In this document: one piece after another, positions 7,903 through 17,201 of the stretch | How the letters are laid out: every line of letters begins with the position of its first letter | Position numbering within the stretch: the first letter of the stretch is position 1 | Assembly: GCA_963775295.1 (NCBI GenBank) | Contig: CAVZIK010000006.1 | Coordinates: 2,418,001-2,482,000 of the forward strand | DNA: 64,000 nt | Source: JAMDEO01 sp963775295 | GTDB taxonomy: Bacteria > Actinomycetota > Thermoleophilia > RBG-16-64-13 | Direction: 5' to 3' | Translations under genes and position numbers: made by a program | The notes under the pieces: model-generated | What the model was told of the DNA's origin: nothing | What the model saw: only the letters and a program-made list of their open reading frames with translations | The model's database searches: none

Positions 7903-9238
7903 TCAAGCCACAGCCGTTCGCTTTCTCCCCGCGGAAAAAGGTCTGCGGGGCGTTCTTCGGGTTCCCGGTGACAAGTCGGTCTCGCACCGAGCGGTTCTTT
8001 TGGGCGCGGTTAGCCATGGCTCCGTTTCCGTCGACGGATTCCTCCGCTCGGCCGATACCATGGCCTCGGTGGCGGCCGTTCGCTCGCTGGGCGTTGAAGT
8101 GGACGAGCAGGGAGAGGACCGCCTAGTGGTCCACGGGCAGGGGTGGGAGGGCCTTGCTGAACCGGGCGATGTCATCGACGTGGCCAATTCGGGCACCCTC
8201 ATCCGCCTTCTGCCGGGACTGCTTGCGCCGCGACCCTTCTTCTGCGTTCTCACGGGCGACGCGAGCATCCGCCGTCGGCCTATGGCTCGTATCATCAGAC
8301 CCCTGACGGCCATGGGAGCCGCGCTCTCGGGGCGTCGAGACGACACTCTGCCGCCGATTTCCATTCGCGGCGGAAATCTGAAGGCTGTGAGCCACGAAAT
8401 GACTGTGGCCTCGGCCCAGGTGAAATCCTGTGTCCTTCTCGCTGGCCTTCGCGCCGCCGGTCCCTGCACCGTGATCGAGCCCGCCCCGTCCAGGGACCAC
8501 ACCGAACGCATGATCCGCTACGGCGGGGGCAGGGTAGAACGCCAGGTCCTCGGCGACGGGCGTGGCGCAGTCACCGTATGGCCGCTGGAAGAGCTACGCG
8601 TGGGCTCCGTGACGGTGCCGGGAGACTTCAGTTCCGCCGCCTTCTTCGTGGTGGCCGCGATCCTTACGCCGGACTCGGAGATAACCGTGGACAATGTGGG
8701 TCTGAACCCTACGCGCACGGCCTTACTCGACGTTCTGCGCCGAATGGGAGCCGATATCCACGTTGTCCCCGCCGATACATTGGGCCCCGAGCCCGTGGGA
8801 AGCATCACGGCTCGATCATCCAAACTCACCGCTACCGACGTCGGGGCCCTCGAAGTGCCCAACCTCATCGATGAGCTGCCACTTTTCCTGTTGGCGGCAG
8901 CCAGGGCGGAAGGGGTGTCTCGGCTCAGAGGAGCTGCCGAGTTGCGGGCCAAGGAGAGCGATCGCTTGCGCGTCATGGCCGCCACTCTCCGAAGCCTTGG
9001 CGTGAGGGCGACGGAGTACCCCGACGGCATGGATGTGGAGAGCGTTTCGGTACCTTGGCGCGGCGCCAAGGTCAGAGCCGAGGGTGATCATCGGATGGCC
9101 ATGGTGGGAGCCATCGCGGGACTGACATCATCAGAGGGCGTGACCGTGGACGATACGGACTGCATAGCGGTGTCGTTCCCTACATTCATGGCCGCGTTGC
9201 GGCAAGTGGGTGCCTCTTGGAACGAGGTGGCAGGATGA
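7886..9238 (+). CDS. aroA: 3-phosphoshikimate 1-carboxyvinyltransferase (EPSP synthase)
   Basis: AroA transfers the enolpyruvyl group of PEP to shikimate-3-phosphate. Hallmarks are RVPGDKSVSHRAVLL near residue 26, NSGTLIRLLPG near 100, the loop GDASIRRRPMARI near 129, and KESDRLRVMAATLRSLG in the C-terminal half. The total of 450 residues is slightly longer than the usual ~430. Two starts are possible: GTG at 7886, or TTG at 7895, which gives MSDQATAV and has GGTGA just upstream; the TTG may be the real one. Both overlap the end of tyrA. Confidence 0.95.
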   Translation: MRILSDQATAVRFLPAEKGLRGVLRVPGDKSVSHRAVLLGAVSHGSVSVDGFLRSADTMASVAAVRSLGVEVDEQGEDRLVVHGQGWEGLAEPGDVIDVANSGTLIRLLPGLLAPRPFFCVLTGDASIRRRPMARIIRPLTAMGAALSGRRDDTLPPISIRGGNLKAVSHEMTVASAQVKSCVLLAGLRAAGPCTVIEPAPSRDHTERMIRYGGGRVERQVLGDGRGAVTVWPLEELRVGSVTVPGDFSSAAFFVVAAILTPDSEITVDNVGLNPTRTALLDVLRRMGADIHVVPADTLGPEPVGSITARSSKLTATDVGALEVPNLIDELPLFLLAAARAEGVSRLRGAAELRAKESDRLRVMAATLRSLGVRATEYPDGMDVESVSVPWRGAKVRAEGDHRMAMVGAIAGLTSSEGVTVDDTDCIAVSFPTFMAALRQVGASWNEVAG

Positions 9239-10596
9239 TCATCGCTATCGACGGACCTGCGGGGTCCGGCAAAAGCACTATCGCACGAGAGGTCGCTAAG
9301 AAACTCAACATGCGCTACCTCGACACCGGTGCTATGTATCGCACCATAACCCTTCTTGCACTCGAGTCAGGATTGGTTCCAAATCACATCGGGGAGGCGG
9401 AACGGATCGCCGCCGCGACCCATTTGCGTTTCGAACAGCGGGACAACGATCTTAATCGTGTCTTCGTTGGCGACCGAGAGGTGAGCGACGAGATCCGCGG
9501 GTCTTTGGTCTCACAGAACGTCTCGGCGGTTTCCGCTGACGCAGGCGTCCGTCGGGTCCTGACGGGCCTGCAGCGAGCGGAGGCGGCCAAAGGTGACCTG
9601 GTGCTGGAAGGCCGCGATATGGGCACCGTGGTGGTTCCGGAAGCCGACCTCAAGATTTATCTCACCGCTTCGGTGCCAGAGCGGGCACGCAGGCGACAAC
9701 TCCAGCTGCAGGAGAAGGGCGTCTCGCAGTCACTCGAAGATTTGATAGCGGACATCACCCGGCGAGACGCTTATGACTCCGGGAGAGAATTGGCGCCCTT
9801 GCGCAGGGCCGACGATGCCGTGGAGATCGACACTACTGAGCTCTCCATCCCTGAGGTCATCGACGCCATCTGCTCGGAAGCTCTTCGCCGCAAGTCACAC
9901 GTCGACGTTCTTCCCGCATCGCCAAACGCCATGAAGGCCGGATCCTGGCCCCTTAGCCGTTTGATCCGCAGCCCGCTTGACACGCTTCTTTACAGGTTCG
10001 CGTATTCGTTCATCCCGCCGCTGTTCAGACTCGTCTTTCGTATGAAGATCGAGGGAGCTGAGAATATCCCTATAGAAGGGCCGGTGGTAATCGCATCGAA
10101 CCATCGTTCCAATCTCGACCCGTTCTTTCTAGGGGTGTCGTCGCCTCGCCAGGTTCACTTCATGGCCAAGGCGGAGTTGTGGAAGGTGTCCTTTCTTGGA
10201 CGCCTCATCAGTGCCGCGGGGGCGTTTCCCGTCAACCGCGGAGCAGCCGACCGTCAGGCGGTCCGCAACGCGCTCGCCATCCTCGATCAAGGGGCGCTGC
10301 TGGGTCTGTTCCCTGAAGGCCACCGCCATCGCGACGGCAAACTCGGTGCTATCAATCCAGGCGTCACGTTGTTTTGCTTGCGCGATGGCGTAGTCACGAT
10401 CCCCGTAGTCATGGAGGGCACGGAGCGTGTCATCAAGGGCGGGTTGCCCCGGCTGCCGCGGGTTCGCGTCACTTTCGGGGTTCCACTCGAGATCCCCCCT
10501 ACGGATTTGCGCCACTCAGTACGGGCCGACATCACCGGTTCGCGTCTCAACCAGGCGCTGGAGACCCTTTCTGCTGGTCATGGAGCCGAGGGATGA
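9235..10596 (+). CDS. cmk: Cytidylate kinase / 1-acyl-glycerol-3-phosphate acyltransferase fusion
   Basis: This is a two-domain protein. Residues 1 to ~220 are CMP/dCMP kinase (P-loop GPAGSGKST at 7-15, LDTGAMYRT, and EGRDMGTVV). Residues ~245-453 are a PlsC-type acyltransferase with the HX4D motif NHRSNLD at ~289-295 and FPEGHRHRDG near 359, where the family consensus is FPEGTRSRDG. The second domain acylates lysophosphatidic acid at the membrane in phospholipid synthesis. Separate cmk and plsC genes often sit side by side in Firmicutes; here they are one frame. I chose the ATG at 9235 (ATGA overlap with aroA, GAGGTGG upstream) over an in-frame codon at 9217. Confidence 0.93.
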   Translation: MIIAIDGPAGSGKSTIAREVAKKLNMRYLDTGAMYRTITLLALESGLVPNHIGEAERIAAATHLRFEQRDNDLNRVFVGDREVSDEIRGSLVSQNVSAVSADAGVRRVLTGLQRAEAAKGDLVLEGRDMGTVVVPEADLKIYLTASVPERARRRQLQLQEKGVSQSLEDLIADITRRDAYDSGRELAPLRRADDAVEIDTTELSIPEVIDAICSEALRRKSHVDVLPASPNAMKAGSWPLSRLIRSPLDTLLYRFAYSFIPPLFRLVFRMKIEGAENIPIEGPVVIASNHRSNLDPFFLGVSSPRQVHFMAKAELWKVSFLGRLISAAGAFPVNRGAADRQAVRNALAILDQGALLGLFPEGHRHRDGKLGAINPGVTLFCLRDGVVTIPVVMEGTERVIKGGLPRLPRVRVTFGVPLEIPPTDLRHSVRADITGSRLNQALETLSAGHGAEG

Positions 10597-11441
10597 GCGG
10601 TATCGATGTCCGCATCTCATCCTCGGCGGGTTTCTGCTGGGGCGTCGAGCGAGCCTTGGAGGTCGCTCGCTCGGCCACGGTTGAGGCGGCCGGCCCCATC
10701 AACACTCTAGGCCCGCTTATTCACAACCCGGGGGTAATCGCCGAGCTTCGCGGGCAAGGCATAGGCGTGGTTTCGACGCCGGAGGAGCAGACGAGCGGCA
10801 CCGTCATACTCCGCTCTCACGGGGTGCCCCGAGAGATCAAGGAGCAGCTTGACCACTCGGAGCTCAACGTCCTGGATGCCACTTGCCGGTTCGTGAAATC
10901 CGCCCAGGAGAAGGCGGCCCACCTCAGGGATCTCGGCTATCTCGTCCTTATCCTGGGCGAGAGGGATCATCCCGAAGTCCTCGCCCTTCGTTCTTACGCA
11001 GGTCCGGAGTCACTGGTGGTGGAGGAGCCACGGGACCTGCCAGAGCAACTTCCCAGCACGCGCGTGGGCGTGGTGGTACAAACCACCCAGTCCCAGGAGA
11101 GGCTTTCCGACCTGGTGGCACATCTGGCACCTCGTTCGCACGAGCTCCTGGTGTATAACACAATCTGCAGCGCTACGGAGCAGCGACAAGCGGCAGCCGT
11201 GTCGATGGCCGACCAGGTCGATGTAGTGATAGTCGTGGGAGGAAGAAACTCCGGCAACACTCGCAGGCTGGCCGAACTCTGCACCGAGGTTCAGCCTCAG
11301 ACCTATCATGTCGAGGCCCCCAATGAGCTAAACCCCGACTGGTTCGCCGGCGTGCACTCGGTGGGGATAACCGCCGGCGCCTCGACCCCACCCGACCAGA
11401 TAGAAGCAGTGGCAAACCGAATCCGGGAGATCGACCCATGA
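10593..11441 (+). CDS. ispH: 4-hydroxy-3-methylbut-2-enyl diphosphate reductase
   Basis: IspH is the iron-sulfur enzyme that completes the MEP isoprenoid pathway by making IPP and DMAPP. The three cluster cysteines are visible at C15 (AGFCWGVERAL), C98 (LDATCRFV) and C192 (YNTICSAT). SHGVP near residue 71 and GGRNSGNTRRL near 215 are also conserved. The length of 282 residues is normal. The open frame extends far upstream, but the ATG at 10593 overlaps the cmk stop (ATGA) and begins the family's first strand. The S1-ribosomal-protein fusion or neighbour seen in some relatives is absent. Confidence 0.95.
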   Translation: MSGIDVRISSSAGFCWGVERALEVARSATVEAAGPINTLGPLIHNPGVIAELRGQGIGVVSTPEEQTSGTVILRSHGVPREIKEQLDHSELNVLDATCRFVKSAQEKAAHLRDLGYLVLILGERDHPEVLALRSYAGPESLVVEEPRDLPEQLPSTRVGVVVQTTQSQERLSDLVAHLAPRSHELLVYNTICSATEQRQAAAVSMADQVDVVIVVGGRNSGNTRRLAELCTEVQPQTYHVEAPNELNPDWFAGVHSVGITAGASTPPDQIEAVANRIREIDP

Positions 11442-12772
11442 CCATCAACGGCACAACGGGCGGCACGCCGCGCGTGGCCATTATCGGCTATCCCAATGTC
11501 GGTAAGTCCACCCTTTTCAACCGCATCACGGGCACCCGCGAGGCCGTGGTGGCCCCGGAATCCGGGGTGACCCGCGACCGCAAAGAGGGCGAGGCCGAAT
11601 GGATCGGACGCGACTTTGTGGTCGTCGACACCGGTGGCATCGACTTGTGGAGTGACGCACCTCTCGCCGACAAGGTAAGGGCCCAAGCCCAGGTCGCGGT
11701 TTCCGAGGCCTCGGTGGTCATTTTTCTTCTCGACGGCAAGGTGGGGGTAGCGGCGCAGGACTATGAGATTGCCGCCCTATTGCGCCGTAGCGCCGTTCCG
11801 GTCGTACTCGCGATCAACAAGGTCGACGCTCAAACGGCACGGGAGAATCTCAACGAATATTGGGAGCTGGGGCTCGGGGAGCCCATCGGTGTATCCGCCG
11901 AGCATGGTCTCGGAGTGGGGGACCTGCTCGACGTGGTGGTCGCGGCGCTGCCCTCCCCGGACACCGTAGTCCAGACGCCTACGCCTATCCGGGTGGCGAT
12001 AGTCGGCCGGCCCAACGTGGGCAAGAGCTCGCTCGTCAACCTTCTTCTGGGAGACGAGAGGGCGATCGTGTCCAGCATTCCAGGAACGACCCGCGACGCC
12101 ATCGACACCAGTCTCACCTTTGAGGACACCACCATCACCCTCATCGACACTGCCGGACTTCGGCGGCCGGGCAAGCGCACCACCACCGACGTGGAGTACT
12201 ACAGCTCCCTTCGGGCCATCAGAGCGATGGAACGTAGCGACCTAGCTCTCGTGGTTGTCGATGCCAGCGAGGGATTGGTGGACCTCGACCTGCAAGTGGC
12301 GTACGAAGCTCAGAGAGCCAAGTGTGCGACCGCTGTACTCTTCAACAAGTGGGACATCTCGACGCTCGATCTGGACATGGCCACCGCCCGAGTCAAGGCC
12401 AAGGTGCAGATGAAGCCGCGCTGGGTGACGACTTCAACCGTCACGGGCAGGGGGATCAACCAGATCCTGCCGCTGGTAAGAGAACTTTACGGACAGTACA
12501 GCGCCCGGATACCCACCGCCGAACTCAACCGCTGGCTGGAGGATGTTCGCAGCCGGAGGCCGCCGGCGACAAAAGGCGTCAAAGCCATCAAGGTCTTCTA
12601 CATGGTTCAATACGCCACCTCTCCGCCGCGATTCAAGATCATGGTCAACTCACGAGCTCTGGTCAACAAGCCGTTCGCCTACTACATCGAGAACCGCCTT
12701 CGGGAGGATTACGACATGTGGGGGATTCCGCTCGTCATCGACTTCGAGGGCAAGGAGGAACGCTACTCGTGA
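11438..12772 (+). CDS. der: Ribosome biogenesis GTPase Der (EngA)
   Basis: Der is a double-GTPase needed for maturation of the 50S subunit. Two G domains are present: the first P-loop GYPNVGKST near residue 17, the second GRPNVGKSS near 189. Switch motifs are DTGGI and DTAGLRRPGK, with NKVD and NKWD as specificity motifs. A KH-like C-terminal domain (residues ~355-444) contains KAIKVFYMVQYATSPPRF. The length of 444 residues is typical. It overlaps ispH and plsY by four bases each. Confidence 0.96.
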   Translation: MTINGTTGGTPRVAIIGYPNVGKSTLFNRITGTREAVVAPESGVTRDRKEGEAEWIGRDFVVVDTGGIDLWSDAPLADKVRAQAQVAVSEASVVIFLLDGKVGVAAQDYEIAALLRRSAVPVVLAINKVDAQTARENLNEYWELGLGEPIGVSAEHGLGVGDLLDVVVAALPSPDTVVQTPTPIRVAIVGRPNVGKSSLVNLLLGDERAIVSSIPGTTRDAIDTSLTFEDTTITLIDTAGLRRPGKRTTTDVEYYSSLRAIRAMERSDLALVVVDASEGLVDLDLQVAYEAQRAKCATAVLFNKWDISTLDLDMATARVKAKVQMKPRWVTTSTVTGRGINQILPLVRELYGQYSARIPTAELNRWLEDVRSRRPPATKGVKAIKVFYMVQYATSPPRFKIMVNSRALVNKPFAYYIENRLREDYDMWGIPLVIDFEGKEERYS

Positions 12773-13449
12773 GCACAGCCTTTATCGTCAGGGCAATCGT
12801 CCTGGTGGTGTTCGGGTACCTCGTGGGCTCGCTCTCGCCGAGCGTGTTCCTTGGTCGGCTATTCAAACGAATGGACGTCAGGCGCCATGGCAGCGGGAAT
12901 GCCGGCACCACGAACGCTTTCCGAGTCCTGGGCTCCAGGCTGGGCTTATGCGTTCTTTTCGCGGACATCCTCAAGGGGGTGGTACCCGTTGTGCTTGCCC
13001 GTGAGTTCAGCACTCCTCTCGTGACCGTCTTCGTGGCCCTCGCATCCGTTTTGGGCCACAACTATTCCGTCTTCCTTCGGGGACGGGGCGGGAAAGGCGT
13101 GGCCACCGGCGCTGGGGCCGCCATCGGGATGATGCCCATACCCATGGCCATTCTCATTGCGGTGTATCTGGTGCTCCTCTTCAGCACCCGCATCGTATCG
13201 ATAGCCTCTATCACTTGCACAGTCTTGCTGCCGATCTTCGCCGTCGCATTCAATCGGCCGCTGCCCTATATCCTGGTCTTCTGCCTTATGTCCAGCGTAG
13301 TTCTATGGGCCCACAGAGGAAACTTCGTGAGGTTGTGGAGACGCGGCGAACCACGAGTTTGCTTTCCCTGGAACGAGAGAGGGCCGATGACGCCGCCATG
13401 CGACCCCCTCCTCACGTCAGCGCCCTCGGACGAGGAGAGCTCTCGATGA
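12769..13449 (+). CDS. plsY: Glycerol-3-phosphate acyltransferase PlsY
   Basis: PlsY transfers an acyl group from acyl-phosphate to glycerol-3-phosphate at the membrane, the first step of phosphatidic acid synthesis. Motifs are GYLVGSLSPSV, the glycine-rich GSGNAGTTNAFRVLG (residues ~42-56), and GHNYSVFLRGRGGKGVATG (~100-118). Several hydrophobic helices are visible. The C-terminus carries a ~35-residue hydrophilic tail. The true start is the GTG at 12769 (GTGA overlap with der, AAGGAGG upstream), not the much longer open frame. It forms a phospholipid unit with the PlsC domain upstream and gpsA downstream. Confidence 0.94.
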   Translation: MSTAFIVRAIVLVVFGYLVGSLSPSVFLGRLFKRMDVRRHGSGNAGTTNAFRVLGSRLGLCVLFADILKGVVPVVLAREFSTPLVTVFVALASVLGHNYSVFLRGRGGKGVATGAGAAIGMMPIPMAILIAVYLVLLFSTRIVSIASITCTVLLPIFAVAFNRPLPYILVFCLMSSVVLWAHRGNFVRLWRRGEPRVCFPWNERGPMTPPCDPLLTSAPSDEESSR

Positions 13450-14498
13450 AGCGCAACTGGACCCCGCCGGCCGAAGGGGCGTGCCGGGCGGCGGTGTTAG
13501 GAGCGGGTTCATGGGGTACGGCCTTCGCAGCTCATCTGGTGACGCGAGGGTTCTCCGTGGTGCTCATGGCGCGACGCTCAGATCAAGTCGAGTCCATGCG
13601 TAGACATCACCGTAACCCCGACTACTTGGATTCTCTCGATCTCTCACCCTATCTCGAATTCGAAGCCTATCCCACCGCTGACCTCTCGGCGTTTCAACTC
13701 GTTGTCGTCGCCGTTCCCAGCAAGGCCTACAGGGAGGTCATCGCCGGTCTGGCCCGTCGCCTCCCATCCGGCGTGGGGGTGTTGAGCCTCACTAAGGGAG
13801 TTGACCCGGAGACCCATCAGCGCCTCAGCGAGGTGATCATCGACGAACTGGGCCGCCTTACTCCTGCGGTAGCGATACTCTCCGGCCCGAATCAAGCTGA
13901 AGAGGTTGCGCTGCGCCAACCCACGGCGTCGGTGATCGCCTCCGCCGACCTCGATTATGCTCGTTGTCTTCAGGATCTGATATCGGATGAAAGCCTCAGG
14001 ACGTACGTCAACGCCGACGTGATCGGGGTGGAACTCGCAGGCGCAGTCAAGAATATCGTCGCGGTTGCGACGGGCATGTCGGACGGCCTCGGATATGGAG
14101 ACAATGCCAGAGCCGCTCTTATCACGAGGGGGTTGGCTGAGATGACCCGGCTCGGCACGGCCCTCGGCGCGGAGGCTAACACCTTTTCCGGGCTCGCCGG
14201 TCTGGGCGACCTGGTGGGCACTTGCACATCGCGCCATTCTCGAAACCGTCTCGCTGGGGAGTTGATCGCCCAGGGTTACCCGCCCACCTCTGTGGAGTCG
14301 GAGATGGGCATGGTGGCGGAAGGCCTCGCAACGGCCCCGGCCATCTTGTCGGTAGCTCAGGCGCGGGGGATAGAGTTGCCCATTACGGAGAATGTGGTCG
14401 CGGTCCTCCACGAAGACAAGGACGTGCGCTCCTGCGTATCTGACTTGATGAGTCGCCAACCCCGCGAGGAGAACGGTAACCCGGTGGTCCAACCTTAG
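13446..14498 (+). CDS. gpsA: Glycerol-3-phosphate dehydrogenase [NAD(P)+]
   Basis: GpsA reduces dihydroxyacetone phosphate to sn-glycerol-3-phosphate, the substrate of the adjacent PlsY. The Rossmann motif GAGSWGTAFA is at residues ~18-27. Other motifs are LSLTKGVDPE, LSGPNQAEEVALRQPT, GAVKNIVAVATG (catalytic Lys region), GLGDLVGTCTSRHSRN and the MGMVAEG segment. The length is 350 residues. The ATG at 13446 overlaps plsY by four bases and has a GAGGAG site; the open frame extends upstream but without homology. Confidence 0.95.
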   Translation: MKRNWTPPAEGACRAAVLGAGSWGTAFAAHLVTRGFSVVLMARRSDQVESMRRHHRNPDYLDSLDLSPYLEFEAYPTADLSAFQLVVVAVPSKAYREVIAGLARRLPSGVGVLSLTKGVDPETHQRLSEVIIDELGRLTPAVAILSGPNQAEEVALRQPTASVIASADLDYARCLQDLISDESLRTYVNADVIGVELAGAVKNIVAVATGMSDGLGYGDNARAALITRGLAEMTRLGTALGAEANTFSGLAGLGDLVGTCTSRHSRNRLAGELIAQGYPPTSVESEMGMVAEGLATAPAILSVAQARGIELPITENVVAVLHEDKDVRSCVSDLMSRQPREENGNPVVQP

Positions 14499-14507
14499 CG
14501 GGCGCGC

Positions 14508-14513
14508 TATACT
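14508..14513 (+). promoter_or_regulatory. Probable -10 element for tRNA-Pro
   Basis: TATACT lies 10 bases before the mature tRNA 5' end, right after the gpsA stop. No good -35 is seen 16-18 bases upstream, so the match rests on the -10 and its position. Confidence 0.45.
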
Positions 14514-14523
14514 GGTCGCGCGT

Positions 14524-14597
14524 CGGGACGTGGCGTAGTTTGGTAGCGCATCCGGCTGGGGGCCGGAAGGTCGCCGGTTCAAATCCGGCCGTCCCGA
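14524..14597 (+). tRNA. tRNA-Pro (anticodon GGG)
   Basis: A complete cloverleaf of 74 bases can be folded. The acceptor stem is CGGGACG/CGTCCCG with discriminator A. The D arm is GCG-TAGTTTGGTAG-CGC, the anticodon stem TCCGG/CCGGA has loop CTGGGGG (anticodon GGG), and the T arm is GCCGG-TTCAAAT-CCGGC. The 3' CCA is not encoded, so it must be added by a nucleotidyltransferase. Confidence 0.96.
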
Positions 14598-14671
14598 CTT
14601 TTGTTGTGCTTCGGGTTTGCGTATGTGGGTATAGATCAGTTCGATAACCGAATCCCTTCCAGGAGGCCCAC

Positions 14672-17182
14672 ATGAAGGCGGTCGTGATGGCGGGCGGCCA
14701 GGGGACCAGGCTGCGCCCCCTCACCTCGAACCAGCCGAAGCCGATGGTTCCGGTGGTAAACAAACCCACCATCCAGCACATCCTCGAGTTGCTGCAGCGG
14801 CACGGCATCGACGAAGTCGTCATGACCCTCGCCTTTTTGCCCAGGCTCATCCGTAACCACTTTGGGGATGGTAGCTCACTGGGCATGCATATCGACTACA
14901 CGGTCGAGGAGACGCCCGCGGGCACTGCGGGGTCCATACGCCTGGCGAAGGAGTTGCTCACAGAGACGTTCCTCGTCATCAGCGGAGACGCGCTCACCGA
15001 TTTCGACCTCACAAAAGTCATCGAGTTCCACAAGCAGCGCGACGCGATGGTCACCATCGCCCTCAAGAGCGTCGAAAACCCGCTCGAGTTTGGAGTGGTC
15101 ATCGTTGACGATGATGGTCGCATTCAGCGCTTCTTGGAAAAACCCGGTTGGGGCCAAGTCTTCTCCGACACAGTAAACACCGGGATCTACGTTCTCGAGC
15201 CTGAGGTCCTCGACCACATACCCGAGGGCCAGCCCTACGACTTCAGTCACGAGTTGTTCCCGAAGCTTTTTGAGATGCACAAGCCCCTCTATGGCACCGT
15301 TTGCGACGGCTACTGGCAGGACATCGGCAGTCTCGAGCAATATCTCCAAGCCAACCGCGATGCCCTCGACGGAAAGGTTCGTTTAACCCCGCCGGGGGTC
15401 AGACTCCGAGGCAATATCTGGGTGGAGCAATCGGCCGCTCTCGACAGCTTGGACAACGTGGAAGGGCCCGCTGTCATCGGCGCAAATGTTCGGCTGGATC
15501 CAGACGCTCGGATCCTGTCACACGTCGTATTGGGCGATAACGTCGTCGTCCGGGCAGGAGCCCAAGTGGGGTCGTCCGTGCTGGGGGAGAACGTCTACCT
15601 TGCTCCTGGAGCGATCGTAACTGGCGCCATCCTCGGCAACGCGGTAGAGATCCACGAGAATGCCAACATCGCTGACGGCGCGGTGATCGGGGATCGCTCG
15701 ATCGTGGGCCGCAATGCCGTGGTGGCGAACAACGTCAAGATCTACCCGTTCAAGAACATCGAACCGGATTCGACCATCCGCTCCTCGATCGTCTGGGAAA
15801 CGCGCGGGCCAAGTACGCTCTTTGGACGAAACGGCGTTCGCGGGCTGGCGAATGTCGACGTCACGCCGGAGATGGCCATGCGTCTCGCCATGGCCTACGG
15901 CACCCTAATCAGTCAGGGCTCGCATGTCACGACCAGCCGCGACACTCACCACGCATGCCGAGTCTTTAAGAGGGCCATCATCAGCGGCCTGAACTCCACG
16001 GGGGTCAACGTCAGAGACCTCACAGTGGCGACCTCGGCCATCAACCGCTTCGACATCAAGAGTGGCAGCGCGGTCGGCGGCATCCACGTCCAGATGAGCC
16101 TCGACAACCCCGAGCAGATCGAAATCCTGTTCTCGGAGGCGCCGGGGGTTCCGCTCGACGGCAAACGCGAGCGCGCAATTGAGAACCTGTACTTCCGCGA
16201 GGACTTTCGACGTGCCCAATATCAGGAGATGGGGATCGTCCTCTATCCTCCTCGGACCGTCGAAACCTACACCAACTCGCTTCTCGAGAACTGGAACACC
16301 GTGGCCATCCGCGGCCGGCAGCCGCGCCTGGTGCTCGACTATTCTTCGTCGGCGCCGGCTTTCTTCTTCTCCTCGATACTGGACAAGCTGGGCGTCGAGA
16401 CCATATCCATCAACACCGCGGGGGCGAGTCGCAAGCGGGTCAACTTCGTCGAGGCCCTCCCTGTCGCCGCGGCAAGGGTGGGGGAGATGGTACGAGCCAT
16501 GGAGGCCGATTTGGGGGCCGTCCTGGATCCGGGGGCCGAGTACCTTTACATCGTCGACGAGAAGGGCGACTTGATTCCTGACTCTGCTCTCCTGCTGCTG
16601 CTTCTGCAGAATGCCGCCCGCGAGGCCCGGGGAGGATTCGCCGCTCTTCCTCTCCACGCTACCAGGCATGCCGAACAAGTAGTGGCCAACACCGGCGTTA
16701 CGATCAGGCGAACGAAGTATGCCAAGGCCTTCGTGATGGCGGAGGCGACGCGTCCCAACACGATCTTCGCGGCAAGCGTGGACGGCGGCTACATTTACCC
16801 TTCGATCCTCCCCTCGATGGACGGCTTGTTCGCGCTAGGTAAGGTCCTCGAAATGGTGTCGTCCTCGGATTCACCACTGTCGAACTTGACGGCGCAGGTA
16901 CCCGTCGCCCATCTCTCGCAGATGGAGGCGGACTGCCCCTGGGACCTCAAAGGAACCGTGATGCGGCGCCTGACGGAGAAGCTCCGGGAAGGGCGCGTAT
17001 CGCTCGTCGATGGCATCAAGGTATTCCTGGACCGCTCCGAGTGGGCATTGATCCTGCCAGACGCCGAGGAACCGCTCTTTCACGTATACGCGGAGGCGGA
17101 CGATAGCGAAAAAGCCCACGAACTGGCGCAAGGCTACCTGGACATACTGCAGGTTGTAATCGGCGAGTCCAAGCCTTCCTAG
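14672..17182 (+). CDS. Sugar-phosphate nucleotidyltransferase with LbH repeats and degenerate phosphohexomutase domain
   Basis: This is an 836-residue, three-part protein. Residues 1-235 are a nucleotidyltransferase ([18 protein letters not shown] near the start, [10 protein letters not shown] near 102), most like mannose-1-phosphate guanylyltransferase. Residues ~250-375 are left-handed beta-helix repeats. Residues ~385-830 resemble phosphomannomutase, but its signature loops are altered: the TASHNP loop reads QMSLDNP (a Ser remains), the DGDGDR metal loop reads DPGAEY, GEMSGH is not recognisable, and RPSGTEP reads LPDAEEP. The last domain is probably not an active mutase and may be structural or regulatory. 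The likely product is GDP-mannose or a related nucleotide sugar; specificity is inferred. AGGAGG precedes the ATG. Confidence 0.85.
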   Translation: MKAVVMAGGQGTRLRPLTSNQPKPMVPVVNKPTIQHILELLQRHGIDEVVMTLAFLPRLIRNHFGDGSSLGMHIDYTVEETPAGTAGSIRLAKELLTETFLVISGDALTDFDLTKVIEFHKQRDAMVTIALKSVENPLEFGVVIVDDDGRIQRFLEKPGWGQVFSDTVNTGIYVLEPEVLDHIPEGQPYDFSHELFPKLFEMHKPLYGTVCDGYWQDIGSLEQYLQANRDALDGKVRLTPPGVRLRGNIWVEQSAALDSLDNVEGPAVIGANVRLDPDARILSHVVLGDNVVVRAGAQVGSSVLGENVYLAPGAIVTGAILGNAVEIHENANIADGAVIGDRSIVGRNAVVANNVKIYPFKNIEPDSTIRSSIVWETRGPSTLFGRNGVRGLANVDVTPEMAMRLAMAYGTLISQGSHVTTSRDTHHACRVFKRAIISGLNSTGVNVRDLTVATSAINRFDIKSGSAVGGIHVQMSLDNPEQIEILFSEAPGVPLDGKRERAIENLYFREDFRRAQYQEMGIVLYPPRTVETYTNSLLENWNTVAIRGRQPRLVLDYSSSAPAFFFSSILDKLGVETISINTAGASRKRVNFVEALPVAAARVGEMVRAMEADLGAVLDPGAEYLYIVDEKGDLIPDSALLLLLLQNAAREARGGFAALPLHATRHAEQVVANTGVTIRRTKYAKAFVMAEATRPNTIFAASVDGGYIYPSILPSMDGLFALGKVLEMVSSSDSPLSNLTAQVPVAHLSQMEADCPWDLKGTVMRRLTEKLREGRVSLVDGIKVFLDRSEWALILPDAEEPLFHVYAEADDSEKAHELAQGYLDILQVVIGESKPS

Positions 17183-17201
17183 CCACGCCGTGCGGGCGCT
17201 T

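Noticed and set aside
12322..12768. Upstream part of the long frame leading into plsY
   Set aside because: It is an out-of-frame shadow of der. The GTG at 12769 has the ribosome-binding site and begins the PlsY helix.
13215..13445. Upstream extension of gpsA
   Set aside because: Shadow of plsY; the ATG at 13446 has GAGGAG and the Rossmann fold begins soon after.
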